A stretch of 64,000 nt of DNA, taken from NCBI GenBank assembly GCA_041946685.1, contig JBHGAV010000001.1, positions 82,648 to 146,647 on the forward strand. The letters are read 5' to 3'. Positions 35,583-46,897 of the stretch are shown here, in pieces (positions within the stretch are counted from its first letter, which is position 1; each line of letters starts with the position of its first letter). The notes beneath the pieces are model-generated. The model was given only the letters and a program-made list of their open reading frames with translations. It made no database searches and was not told the DNA's origin. The stretch is from JBHGAV01 sp041946685. GTDB lineage: Bacteria; Acidobacteriota; Terriglobia; Bryobacterales; Bryobacteraceae. A program made the translations under genes and the position numbers.

Positions 35583-35618
35583 AACCCGGACAGTAGCAGA
35601 TTCAGAGGAAGCCGGCAG

Positions 35619-35720
35619 CCGCTCCCTTACGGTCGCGGTTCGGTGCAGAGCGTTGCACAGAGCCGCGAGCGTCAGCGAGCGGATGGCCCCTTCGCGCCGG
35701 GAGCTTCAAACGGGAGCCCG
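35619..35720. repeat. Intergenic imperfect inverted repeat, probable dispersed REP-like element
   Basis: Arms 35619-35641 and 35660-35682 (23 nt each) pair in 19 of 23 positions. Inside them GTGCA (35643-35647) and TGCAC (35654-35658) extend the stem to a long hairpin with a small loop. A tail to 35720 ends right at the glnE stop codon. Translated in the + direction the left arm reads 'LPYGRGS', a string I recall from many spurious ORFs in Solibacter-like genomes, where such elements are dispersed between genes. No second copy was found in this window, so the dispersed nature is inferred from memory. Confidence 0.6.
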
Positions 35721-38639
35721 CTAGCCGAACAGCCGGTCGAAGTACTCGCGCGTGCGGGCTTTGATCTGCGCCAGTTCAACGTCCAGCGGCTGGTCGTGCA
35801 AATGCTCCGGCGTCCAGCGGCACACCAGGTCCGTCAGGTTGGCCAGTTGGACCGCCGAGCCCGGCAGGTCCCCCTCGGTGTGCCCCGTGCTCACCCTCAG
35901 CCCGTGATCCACCGCCCGGTAAAAGGTCGCCGCATCGCGCAGGAATTCGGCGTCGGAAGCCTCCAGGTGCCCCATCTTCTCGATCACGTCGATGCGGGCG
36001 GGCGTATTGAGCACCTTATAGAAGATCCCGGCCCCCTTCAGCCGCAGGTACATCAGGGCGAAATCGATGTCGTAGTAGCCGCCGCGCCCCGCCTTCAATG
36101 GATTGCCCGGACCCTGCTCCCTCTCCAGCCTGGCCCGCATCTGCTGGAGCGCCTTCTTCGACCTGCCCCCCTGCCCGTACCGCCTCCAGTCCACGTCCTG
36201 CAGTTCGTGAAGGAATTCGGTGGCCTTCTCCGTGTCCCCAGCCACGGCGCGGGACTTCATGTAGGTGATCCCCTCCCACGCCTCGGCCGCCTTCTCGAAG
36301 TATTCCTTGTAGCCGGCCACAGACTGAACCAGCGCGCCGGCCCTGCCATTGGGACGCAACCGGGTGTCCACCGCGAAGATCACGCCGTAGCCCGTGTAGG
36401 CTGTAATCATTTCGATCAGGCGCTCGGCCACCTGAGTCCAGAAGGGCAGTTCCTCGGAATCCGCATCCGGGACGATGAAGACCAAGTCGGCGTCGCTGGC
36501 CAGGTCGAACTCGCGCATGCCAAGCCGCCCCAGCGCGATCGTCATCATCTGGCTCGCTGGAGCATACGCTGCGCTCTGCGGAGGGCGCGAGGCCGCCACT
36601 TGCGCCACGGCCAGCCGGTACGCCGCTCGAATCACATCATCCGCGAGATCAGAGGTCTTCTCCAGGGTCTCAAAGATGGAAGTGCGCCGGCAGATGCTCT
36701 CGCACTGGATGCGGAACATGCGGCGCTGGAAATGGCTCCGGAGCTGGTCCAGGCCGACGGCATCGGAGATGGCCGTCTCCGGCATCTTATCGAGGCAACG
36801 TAGTTCCTCCAGCAGTTCCGGGGTGCGGATCAACTGGTCGGCGAAAAAGGGGCTGTGCTCGAACAGGTCGAGGACGTCCTCGGCCAGTCCGGGGTCACCG
36901 TCCAGCCAGCTCATCCGTTCGGGGTGTGGCAGGACCAATTCCAGGAAATGCTCGAAATGACGCTGCCCCCTCTGCAATCGCCGCTCGGAGAGCAAGGCCG
37001 CAAGCCGCGGAGATCTTTGATCGAGGAATCGGATCAGGTTGCTCGGCCCCGGGTCGCTGATCCGCTCCGGTGTGTCCTCGACGAGGACCCGCGTGGTGTC
37101 GGCTGGTGCGCCGGCGCCGTAGTACATGGGTTGCTGTGCGTGGATGACGCGCGCGTAGATCTCCTGCACTTCTTCCAGGTGCCTGTTTAGCAGGCGCAGG
37201 AGAGAATCCGCTGAAGCCGTCCCGCCCAGCTCCGCGGGAGGCATCTTGCGCGCCAGCAGTTCGAGCTCCGCCGGATCGCTGGGGAGCATGTGCGTCTGCA
37301 AGTCGTTCACGCTCTGGAGGCGATGCTCCAGAATGCGCAGGAACTGGTACGCGGAAGCCAGCCTGGAGTATTCGCCGTCGGAGAGCAGGCCTTTGTCCCG
37401 CAGACGGAACAGCGCGAGAAGGGATCCGCCGTGACGCACCCATGGCTCGCGGCCGCCGTGGAGACGCTGCAAACACTGCACCAGAAACTCGATATCGCGA
37501 ATGCCGCCCGGGGCGAGCTTGATGTCCAATCCCGCCTGCCAGCCCTTCCGGGCCGCCAGTTTCTCGCCGATTCTCTCGCGCGTGGCCGACATCGATTCCA
37601 CCGCTGAGAAGTCCAGCGTGCTCGAGTAGATGCGAGGCTCGGCCGCCTCCAGAAGCGCCCGGCCCAAATCACGGTCGCCCGCCGAGACGCGCGCCTTGAT
37701 CAGCATTTGCAGTTCCCAGTCACGCGCACGGTGCTCGTAGTAGTCCCTGGCGGCGGCCAGCGAGATGCAAATATCGCCCAGACGCCCTTCCGGCCGGAGC
37801 CGCAGGTCCACCCGGTAGCAGCGTCCCTCGGGACTGTAAGCGGACAGCAGCTCGACGCACCGGCTGGCCAGCTTCCGATAGAACTCGTGGTTCTCGATTA
37901 CCGACGCTCCGTCGGTTTGGCCGGATCCCTCGTAGAGAAACATCAGGTCGATGTCGCTGCTGTAATTCAGTTCCCTCCCGCCCAGCTTCCCCAGAGAGAG
38001 CACGGCGAAACCGCACGGCGCGGATGAGCCGTCCGGCCTCTGGCACCGAGGCATCCCGTGCCTGCGGACCAGATCGGCCTGGATGCGCCGGCAGGTGACT
38101 TCAAGGATTGCATCCGCCAGACTGGACAGTTCCTCGGTGATCTCCGCCAGCGTGCAGTAGCCCTGAACGTCCCGGATCAAGATCCGAAGCAGTTGCTGGC
38201 GCCGAAACAGCGCCAGCGATTGCAGCGACGGCGCCGCGGAAGCGTCGGGGTCCAGAAACTGCTCCCGGTCCAGCAGCCTCTCCAGCCGCTGTTCGTACTC
38301 CTCCGCAGCCAGCAGATGATCGAAGTCTTCCGACCGGATCAGATCCAGGAGCCACTCGGGCCTTCGCAAGACCGATTCCGACAGGAACACGCTGTAGGAA
38401 AACACCGACACCAGGAAGGGCAGGCCCGCCACCGAGGAGGTGAGGCTGTCGAATGCGCTGGGGCGCTCTTCCTGCAAGCGTCCCAGCATGTGCACGACGC
38501 TGTCCGGGTCGGGAGAAGCCATCAGCAAGGAGCGGATTCCGGTCTGCACCTCGGGGGACACGGCCGCGGCCAGCCGCGCGAAAGTCACCACGGCTCGCGA
38601 GGGATCCTGGAATCTTACTTTCTCGAGGAGGCGCTTCAT
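35721..38639 (-). CDS. glnE: GlnE, bifunctional glutamine synthetase adenylyltransferase/deadenylase
   Basis: A 972-residue enzyme with two nucleotidyltransferase domains. The first carries 'LGKLGGRELNYSSDIDLMFL' and the second 'LGRLGMREFDLASDADLVFI', each with the paired-Asp metal site, joined by regulatory helices. One domain adenylylates and the other deadenylylates glutamine synthetase in response to PII and glutamine. The substrate gene glnA lies directly upstream on the same strand, and its target tyrosine motif is present. ATG 38639 ('KRLLEKVRFQDPSRAV') is preferred over 38687, because a TATAAT box lies at 38670-38675, within the longer ORF. Confidence 0.94.
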   Translation of the reverse strand: MKRLLEKVRFQDPSRAVVTFARLAAAVSPEVQTGIRSLLMASPDPDSVVHMLGRLQEERPSAFDSLTSSVAGLPFLVSVFSYSVFLSESVLRRPEWLLDLIRSEDFDHLLAAEEYEQRLERLLDREQFLDPDASAAPSLQSLALFRRQQLLRILIRDVQGYCTLAEITEELSSLADAILEVTCRRIQADLVRRHGMPRCQRPDGSSAPCGFAVLSLGKLGGRELNYSSDIDLMFLYEGSGQTDGASVIENHEFYRKLASRCVELLSAYSPEGRCYRVDLRLRPEGRLGDICISLAAARDYYEHRARDWELQMLIKARVSAGDRDLGRALLEAAEPRIYSSTLDFSAVESMSATRERIGEKLAARKGWQAGLDIKLAPGGIRDIEFLVQCLQRLHGGREPWVRHGGSLLALFRLRDKGLLSDGEYSRLASAYQFLRILEHRLQSVNDLQTHMLPSDPAELELLARKMPPAELGGTASADSLLRLLNRHLEEVQEIYARVIHAQQPMYYGAGAPADTTRVLVEDTPERISDPGPSNLIRFLDQRSPRLAALLSERRLQRGQRHFEHFLELVLPHPERMSWLDGDPGLAEDVLDLFEHSPFFADQLIRTPELLEELRCLDKMPETAISDAVGLDQLRSHFQRRMFRIQCESICRRTSIFETLEKTSDLADDVIRAAYRLAVAQVAASRPPQSAAYAPASQMMTIALGRLGMREFDLASDADLVFIVPDADSEELPFWTQVAERLIEMITAYTGYGVIFAVDTRLRPNGRAGALVQSVAGYKEYFEKAAEAWEGITYMKSRAVAGDTEKATEFLHELQDVDWRRYGQGGRSKKALQQMRARLEREQGPGNPLKAGRGGYYDIDFALMYLRLKGAGIFYKVLNTPARIDVIEKMGHLEASDAEFLRDAATFYRAVDHGLRVSTGHTEGDLPGSAVQLANLTDLVCRWTPEHLHDQPLDVELAQIKARTREYFDRLFG

Positions 38640-38669
38640 CGGACGGCGGACACACCACCACCGAGTGAG

Positions 38670-38675
38670 ATTATA
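38670..38675 (-). promoter_or_regulatory. -10 box of glnE
   Basis: TATAAT on the minus strand, 30 nt upstream of the glnE ATG at 38639 and downstream of the glnA hairpin. No clear -35 hexamer. It suggests glnE can be transcribed separately from glnA. Confidence 0.45.
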
Positions 38676-38695
38676 GCGTGCCGCCACAGGGAACC

Positions 38696-38717
38696 GGGGC
38701 CGGGCAAAGCCGGCCCC
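38696..38717 (-). terminator. Hairpin between glnA and glnE
   Basis: GGGGCCGG (38696-38703) pairs with CCGGCCCC (38710-38717) around a short AAA-containing loop. It is 17 nt beyond the glnA stop. No T-run follows in the minus direction, so it is either a weak or attenuating terminator or an mRNA-stabilising 3' hairpin that lowers glnE expression relative to glnA. Confidence 0.45.
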
Positions 38718-38733
38718 GCAAGGTGAGTACTTC

Positions 38734-40143
38734 CTAAATGTCGTAGTACAGGGCGAACTCGTACGGGTGCGGGCGCAGCCGGACGGCGTCCGCTTCGTTC
38801 TTGCGCTTGTAGTTGATGAAGCTCTCGAGCAGCTCCTCGGTGAACACGTCGCCTTTGAGCAGGAAGTCGTGATCGCTCTCGATGCAGTCCAGCGCTTCCT
38901 CCAATGAGGCCGGCATCGAAGGAACGTTCTTCATCTCCTCGGGCGACAGATCGTAGATGTCCTTGTCGAGAGGCTCGCCCGGATCGATTTTGTTGAGCAC
39001 GCCATCCAGGCCGGCCATCACCATCGACGCGAAGGCCAGATACGGATTCGCCGACGGGTCCGGCGGCCGGAACTCAACTCGCTTGGCCTTGGGGCTGGCC
39101 GAATACATCGGAATCCGGCATGCCGCACTGCGATTGCGGCGCGAATACGCCAGGTTCACCGGAGCCTCGTAGCCCGGCACCAGGCGCTTGTAGCTGTTGG
39201 TGGTCGGAGCGATGATGGCCGAAAGCGCCCGGGCGTGCTTCAGGAGGCCGCCGATGTACCACAGGCCCAACTGGCTGAATCCGGCGTACCCATCGCCCGC
39301 GAACAACGCTTTGCCGTTCTTCCAAAGGCTCTGGTGGACGTGCATGCCGCTGCCGTTGTCGGCGAATAGCGGCTTGGGCATGAAGGTCACGGTCTTGCCG
39401 TACTGGTAGGCCACGTTGCGGACCACATACTTGAACAAGGTCATGTTGTCCGCCGACTTAAGCAGCGTGTCGAATCTCTGATCGATTTCAGCCTGGCCGC
39501 CCGTCGCCACTTCGTGGTGATGACACTCGATGTTCAGGCCGCACTTCTGCATGGTCTGGACCATCTCGCTGCGCAGATCCTGATAGTGGTCGGTCGGCGG
39601 AACGGGGAAGTATCCCTCCTTGTAACGCGGCCGGTACCCGAGGTTGTCCTTCTCGCGGCCCGAGTTCCAGCGTCCTTCCTCGGCGTCGATGAAGTAGAAG
39701 CCACAGTGTTCGTTCTGATCGAAGCGGATGTTATCGAAAATGAAGAACTCCGCTTCCGCTCCGAAGTAAGCCGTGTCTGCGACCCCGCTGCTCTTCAGGT
39801 ACATTTCCGCCTTCTTGGCGATCCACCGCGGGTCCCTCTCGTAGTGCTGGCGGGTGATCGGATCGACCACATCGGCGAGCATCACCAGCGTCGGAGTCTC
39901 GGCGAACGGGTCCATGAAAAAGGCGGTCGGGTCGGGGAGCAACAGCATGTCGCTCTCGTTGATCACGGCCCAGCCGCGGATGCTGGAGCCGTCAAACCCG
40001 AATCCCTCCTCGAAGGACGACTCCTCGAGTTCGTGAATCGGATAGGAAACATGGTGGGACAATCCGGGCAGATCGGTAAAGCGGATGTCAACCTGCTTGG
40101 CGTCGTTCTTCTTAGCGAATTCCAATACTTCTTTCGGGGTCAT
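38734..40143 (-). CDS. glnA: GlnA, type I glutamine synthetase
   Basis: A 469-residue dodecameric-type enzyme condensing ammonia and glutamate. '[12 protein letters not shown]' (glycine loop region), '[13 protein letters not shown]' (metal Glu), '[16 protein letters not shown]' (ammonium/ATP site) and '[19 protein letters not shown]' are conserved. The adenylylation Tyr lies in '[14 protein letters not shown]', matching the GSI-beta class controlled by GlnE, encoded next. GGAGGACAG directly precedes ATG 40143, which rules out the ORF extension to 40701 (shadow of xseA). It diverges from xseA across 147 nt holding a weak minus-strand TTGACC-N17-CTATCC. Confidence 0.96.
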   Translation of the reverse strand: MTPKEVLEFAKKNDAKQVDIRFTDLPGLSHHVSYPIHELEESSFEEGFGFDGSSIRGWAVINESDMLLLPDPTAFFMDPFAETPTLVMLADVVDPITRQHYERDPRWIAKKAEMYLKSSGVADTAYFGAEAEFFIFDNIRFDQNEHCGFYFIDAEEGRWNSGREKDNLGYRPRYKEGYFPVPPTDHYQDLRSEMVQTMQKCGLNIECHHHEVATGGQAEIDQRFDTLLKSADNMTLFKYVVRNVAYQYGKTVTFMPKPLFADNGSGMHVHQSLWKNGKALFAGDGYAGFSQLGLWYIGGLLKHARALSAIIAPTTNSYKRLVPGYEAPVNLAYSRRNRSAACRIPMYSASPKAKRVEFRPPDPSANPYLAFASMVMAGLDGVLNKIDPGEPLDKDIYDLSPEEMKNVPSMPASLEEALDCIESDHDFLLKGDVFTEELLESFINYKRKNEADAVRLRPHPYEFALYYDI

Positions 40144-40290
40144 CTGTCCTCCGTGGATGATTCCGACTACAATGAGTCTCTTGATATCGGAATTTGACTT
40201 CAAGGATAGCGGAGCCTCAAAAGGGGGGTCAAATAGAAAATAGTGATGAGGCCCGAAACATTCCTGAATGAGGATAAGGCCTGATATATC

Positions 40291-43354
<3,064 letters not shown>

Positions 43355-43358
<4 letters not shown>

Positions 43359-43927
43359 TTGGCGCCGCTCTTGGCGCGGTCTACATATTTGAGGTTCTGA
43401 ACGTCGAGGCGGATTACGTCCCCGGTCTTCAGGAACTGGGGCACCATGATCTCGACATCGTTCTCCAGCCGGGCCTGCTTCCAGGTGCTGTCCTGCTGGG
43501 CGTGGACCGGGGGGGTGGTCTCGGCTATGCGCGCCTCGATGATGTCGGGAAACAGGACGCTGACCGGCTCCCCTTCGACAAACTCGACCGACAGCTTCAT
43601 CTCGGACCGCAGGAAGCGGGCCTGCTCGCCCACCAGGGACATGGGCACCGCCACCTGTTCGAAACTCGCCGGGTTCATGAAGTAGCAGGCGTCGGCGTCC
43701 GAATAGAGGAACTCCATCGACTGCTTTTCCACTGGGAGATCTTCCAACTTCAGTTCGCTCCGGAAACTGTGTTCCCAGAGCGCCCCGGTCCCGAGGTTGC
43801 GCAGCCGGGCGTGGGTTGCGCCCCCCATCTTGCCCTGGCCAGGGTGGTAGTCCGCCAGCAATACTTTGTAGGTTTGGCCTTCAAAACGGATGGCCATGCC
43901 CGCGCGCAGTTGTGAGGCCAGCACCAT
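43355..43927 (-). CDS. efp: Elongation factor P-type protein with divergent tip loop
   Basis: A 190-residue, three-domain EF-P homologue. The KOW-like N-terminus is '[20 protein letters not shown]', the second domain contains '[20 protein letters not shown]', and the C-terminal OB domain ends with '[20 protein letters not shown]'. EF-P relieves ribosome stalling at polyproline. The loop that carries the modified Lys or Arg (PGKG in E. coli) reads PGQG at residues 29-32, with two extra residues after it. GGAGG five nt before ATG 43927 fixes the start; an ORF extension to 44005 is not family-like. It sits in a cluster with DUF3467 and guaB. Confidence 0.87.
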
Positions 43928-43955
43928 CGAAGCCTCCGGTACATCGACAAGCATA

Positions 43956-44309
43956 CTATAGCTCCCAGCCGCGGAATACGTGCTGGTGCTCTTCCATCGC
44001 CACACGCCGGCCGCAGAACTTCACCCCCTCCATCTCCAGCCTCGTCCGCTGTTCGTGGGCCATGTCGCGTTTCAGCCGGATCTCCCCGCCAGCGCCGACC
44101 ACCCGCTGCCAGGGCAGAAGGTCGCCCGACTTTCGCAACAACTGAACCACCTGCCGGTGGCAGAGCGGGTACCCCGCCGCCGCGGCCACCTGTGCATAGG
44201 TCGCCACCTTGCCGCGCGGGATCCCCAGAATTGTCCTGCGCATGGCCGCGTCGCGCACGGCGGAGGGGGTCTTCCCCACCCTCAAGCGAAGCTTCCGCCC
44301 GTTCTTCAT
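43956..44309 (-). CDS. Alkyltransferase-like protein (ATL), MGMT family without acceptor cysteine
   Basis: A 117-residue DNA-binding domain of the O6-alkylguanine-DNA alkyltransferase family. The helix-turn-helix reads 'GIPRGKVATYAQVAAAAGYP'. The acceptor motif PCHR of true MGMT is replaced by PWQR ('LLPWQRVVGAGGEIRL'), so the protein cannot accept an alkyl group. Such ATL proteins flag O6-alkylguanine for nucleotide excision repair. The start at ATG 44309 lacks a good ribosome site. The gene lies 28 nt upstream of efp on the same strand. Confidence 0.87.
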   Translation of the reverse strand: MKNGRKLRLRVGKTPSAVRDAAMRRTILGIPRGKVATYAQVAAAAGYPLCHRQVVQLLRKSGDLLPWQRVVGAGGEIRLKRDMAHEQRTRLEMEGVKFCGRRVAMEEHQHVFRGWEL

Positions 44310-44364
44310 CGGGGATTCGCCACACCCCGGCTTGGAGTATACTTGCGGATCTGGGGAACAACAT

Positions 44365-44661
44365 ATGCGAATACTTGCATGGGCAGTGGCGTGTCTCCTT
44401 CTTGCCGGAGCCTTCGGCTGTTCAGGCCCGCGTGTTGAGAATACCACGGCCCCTTCGGAGCGGACCGCCGGCGGCGAGCAGGCCCGGCCAGCCAAGGCGG
44501 TCGAGATCGACCCGGTTTGCGGAATGGAGATCGATCCTGCCGAGGCCGCCGGAAAGAGCGAATACAAGGGAAAAACCTACTTCTTCTGCTCGGATCACTG
44601 CGAAAAGACTTTCGAAATGAATCCGGAAGTTGCCTTGAGCCGCCGGTCCAAGAGCATGTAA
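44365..44661 (+). CDS. YHS-domain lipoprotein
   Basis: A 98-residue secreted protein. An N-terminal signal with a possible lipobox ('LLLAGAFGC', Cys at ~19) is followed by a polar linker and a YHS domain ('VEIDPVCGMEIDPAEAAGKS', 'YKGKTYFFCSDHCEKTFEMN'). The domain's Cys and His residues suggest copper or other heavy-metal binding, as in TRASH/YHS modules of metal ATPases. No metal transporter is nearby. TATACT upstream (~44338) could be a -10 box. Confidence 0.82.
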   Translation: MRILAWAVACLLLAGAFGCSGPRVENTTAPSERTAGGEQARPAKAVEIDPVCGMEIDPAEAAGKSEYKGKTYFFCSDHCEKTFEMNPEVALSRRSKSM

Positions 44662-44682
44662 CAGGCGGCTCCGGCCTCTGTC

Positions 44683-46887
44683 CTACTTCAGGATCGTCTT
44701 AGCCACCGATTGGTTGTCGTAGTCGTCGTACACGCGCACGGCCAGCGTGTGCTCTCCGGCCGGGACCGTCGCCAAAGTGAGCACGTAGTCGTGCTCCTGG
44801 GAGTCGGAGACCTTCGTAGTCGGCTCGGCTACCAGCCAATCGCCGCCGTCCACGGAGTATTCCGCTCTCTGGATGAGGCTGTGCGCATCGCGTGCCCTCC
44901 AGCGGACTTCCAACCTGCCCGAGGCCCGGGTTGCGGCGGGACCCGTGATCTCGGGTGGAGTGTTGTCGATCAGAAAAGCCCTGCTGACGAGCTGGCCGGA
45001 AAGCTCCTGCCCGGGCGGGTTGTCCGGAAGGTCGGTCGCGGTCACGCGCACAAGGTACTCGCCGTCGGGAAACGCCGTGGAATCCCAACTCAGATATCGC
45101 TCCTTGAGCTTCTCCTTCAGCAGCCTCCAGCCCGACTCCTGGGCTCCGCGGATCTCCACTCTGTAGAGGAGTTCGTCGCCGTTCTCATCGCTAGCCGCCC
45201 AGCGGGCGCCGATCTGCCCCTTCTCGTACTGCATCGTCACCACGCCCGAGTCCGCCATCGGCACCGTGGGAGGAGCCCTCCTGGGCCGCCCAAGCGGCTG
45301 AAGCGTGAGCGTCCTGGCGGGTGTGATGGTGAGCGACTGCACCGGAAACCGGTAGTTGGCCGCCGTGATCTCGATCTCCTGAACGAGCGGAGCGACATTC
45401 TTGGGAAGGTAGGCGACCGTCACCGCGTCAACCTCGGGCGCACCCGCCGACGCAGAGGCCGTCAGGGTCAACCTCCATTGAAGGAAGCGCGCCTGCGGCG
45501 AAGTGATCCGCCCTCCGTCCACATCCATCTTTAGGGGCGTCCAGGAGCTCCAGTCCTGGCGGGGTCTGTTCAGATTGCCGCTCCGGCTTTCCAGCCGCAG
45601 GCCGCCCCCGTTCAGAGAACCCAGGAACGTCAGGCGGCCCCACAAGGAGAACAGCCCGGCATCAAGAATGTCGCTCTCCACCGTCCCCTCCTTCTCAAGA
45701 CCGGGGCCGACGCGGTAGACCTTGCCGATGTTGCCCGTGGATGCATAGACCTTGCCCCCCCTGCCGCCGAGCAGGCATGTGACTTGACCGGTCGAAATCC
45801 TCGCCAGGAGGGTGTGGAGGACGTCCGAGTCGAGCCGGTAGATCGACCCCCTGTTACCCGTGCCGACGAGCGCCTTGCCTTGGGCATCGATTGCGAGTGC
45901 GTAGGCGATGTCCTGGGAATTGCTCCAGATCCTGCGAGCGTACCCGTCGGTCTCAATCCTGTATACCTCGGAGCCTCCGGAAACCGGGGGGGCCTGAGGA
46001 GCCATGGTGGGCGGCGGCGCTGCCGCAGCCACAGCCGCAGGCTGTTGGGCTCCGCCGGGCGCGGCGGCCGGCGTTGCGGGCGCGGCTGGGGCTTGCAGAG
46101 GCGCGGGAGGCGCAGCCGAAGGCTGCTTCGTGCCGGCGGCAGCCGCGTACATGACACCGTTGGCGGCAACCGCCACTGCCGTCACCTCGCGCTTGGGCGT
46201 CTCATACAGAACGAAGCCTTCGCCGGAGGGAGAGACCCGCACCACGAGACCGTCGGGTTCGGTGCCCACAATCAGGTTTCCTTGGCCGTCCACTGCCAGC
46301 GAACGGGCGTGCGTCTCCTGCGTTCGATAGAAGACGCCACCCTTGCCCTCCGGCGTGACGCGGTGCACAAGGCCCTGGTCGCCCGTGGCCACAAACAGGT
46401 TCCCTTTCGCGTCGAAAGCCATGGCCCATGCATACTTGGCGGCCGTATCGTAGAACAGTTCAGCCTTGCCGTCGGCGCCGATTCGGTACACACGTGCATC
46501 CGGCGAGGTCGCCGCGTATAACCGGTCGTTGCGGTCCACCGCGAGCGCCTGCACGACCAGGGCGTCGATCTCGGCGAGCACGCGGCTCTTGCCCTCGCGC
46601 GAGATGGTGTAGATCCTCGCTCCCGGGCTGCCCGGCCCCCCTCCGCCGGCATAGATGTTGCCCTTGGAGTCCTCGGCCAACGCCCACAGATAAGGGACGG
46701 AGGAATCCAGGAGTTCAGCGAAGGTGGGAGCAAGGCTCAGCCGGCCGTCGCTGCGCAGTGTAACGTTCTTGAGCGTCGCCTTCTCGAAATCCGCATACTC
46801 GGACTGCTTCCAGGTTGCGGCCGCGGCGTTGCCGCCGCAACAGGCCAAGGCGGTAAGGATGGAGAAAAAAATCGGGATTCGAGGCAT
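44683..46887 (-). CDS. Secreted beta-propeller protein with C-terminal Ig-like segment
   Basis: A 734-residue protein with a signal peptide (residues 1-22). Residues ~60-420 contain NHL/SMP-30-like propeller blades repeating 'LAVDGQGNLIVGT', 'AMAFDAKGNLFVATGDQ' and 'ALAIDAQGKALVGTGNRG'. They are interrupted by a long Ala/Pro-rich insert at ~255-310, and the C-terminus has Ig-like strands ('VSRAFLIDNTPPEITGP', 'AEYSVDGGDW'). It lies 10 nt downstream of the S55-peptidase gene on the same strand, so the two are probably co-expressed and may form a pair. No enzymatic motif was seen. The family is recurrent in Acidobacteria but uncharacterised as far as I know. Confidence 0.75.
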   Translation of the reverse strand: MPRIPIFFSILTALACCGGNAAAATWKQSEYADFEKATLKNVTLRSDGRLSLAPTFAELLDSSVPYLWALAEDSKGNIYAGGGGPGSPGARIYTISREGKSRVLAEIDALVVQALAVDRNDRLYAATSPDARVYRIGADGKAELFYDTAAKYAWAMAFDAKGNLFVATGDQGLVHRVTPEGKGGVFYRTQETHARSLAVDGQGNLIVGTEPDGLVVRVSPSGEGFVLYETPKREVTAVAVAANGVMYAAAAGTKQPSAAPPAPLQAPAAPATPAAAPGGAQQPAAVAAAAPPPTMAPQAPPVSGGSEVYRIETDGYARRIWSNSQDIAYALAIDAQGKALVGTGNRGSIYRLDSDVLHTLLARISTGQVTCLLGGRGGKVYASTGNIGKVYRVGPGLEKEGTVESDILDAGLFSLWGRLTFLGSLNGGGLRLESRSGNLNRPRQDWSSWTPLKMDVDGGRITSPQARFLQWRLTLTASASAGAPEVDAVTVAYLPKNVAPLVQEIEITAANYRFPVQSLTITPARTLTLQPLGRPRRAPPTVPMADSGVVTMQYEKGQIGARWAASDENGDELLYRVEIRGAQESGWRLLKEKLKERYLSWDSTAFPDGEYLVRVTATDLPDNPPGQELSGQLVSRAFLIDNTPPEITGPAATRASGRLEVRWRARDAHSLIQRAEYSVDGGDWLVAEPTTKVSDSQEHDYVLTLATVPAGEHTLAVRVYDDYDNQSVAKTILK

Positions 46888-46897
46888 CTGGTTGTGT

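Noticed and set aside
33600..36803. 1067-residue plus-strand ORF
   Set aside because: Covers aldehyde dehydrogenase, the intergenic repeat and part of glnE, all supported on the minus strand. Its translation has the His/Gln/Arg bias of an antisense frame.
43956..44567. A 203-residue reading of the alkyltransferase-like gene
   Set aside because: The N-terminal ~86 residues lie antisense to the YHS lipoprotein and lack MGMT-family character. The domain begins at ATG 44309.
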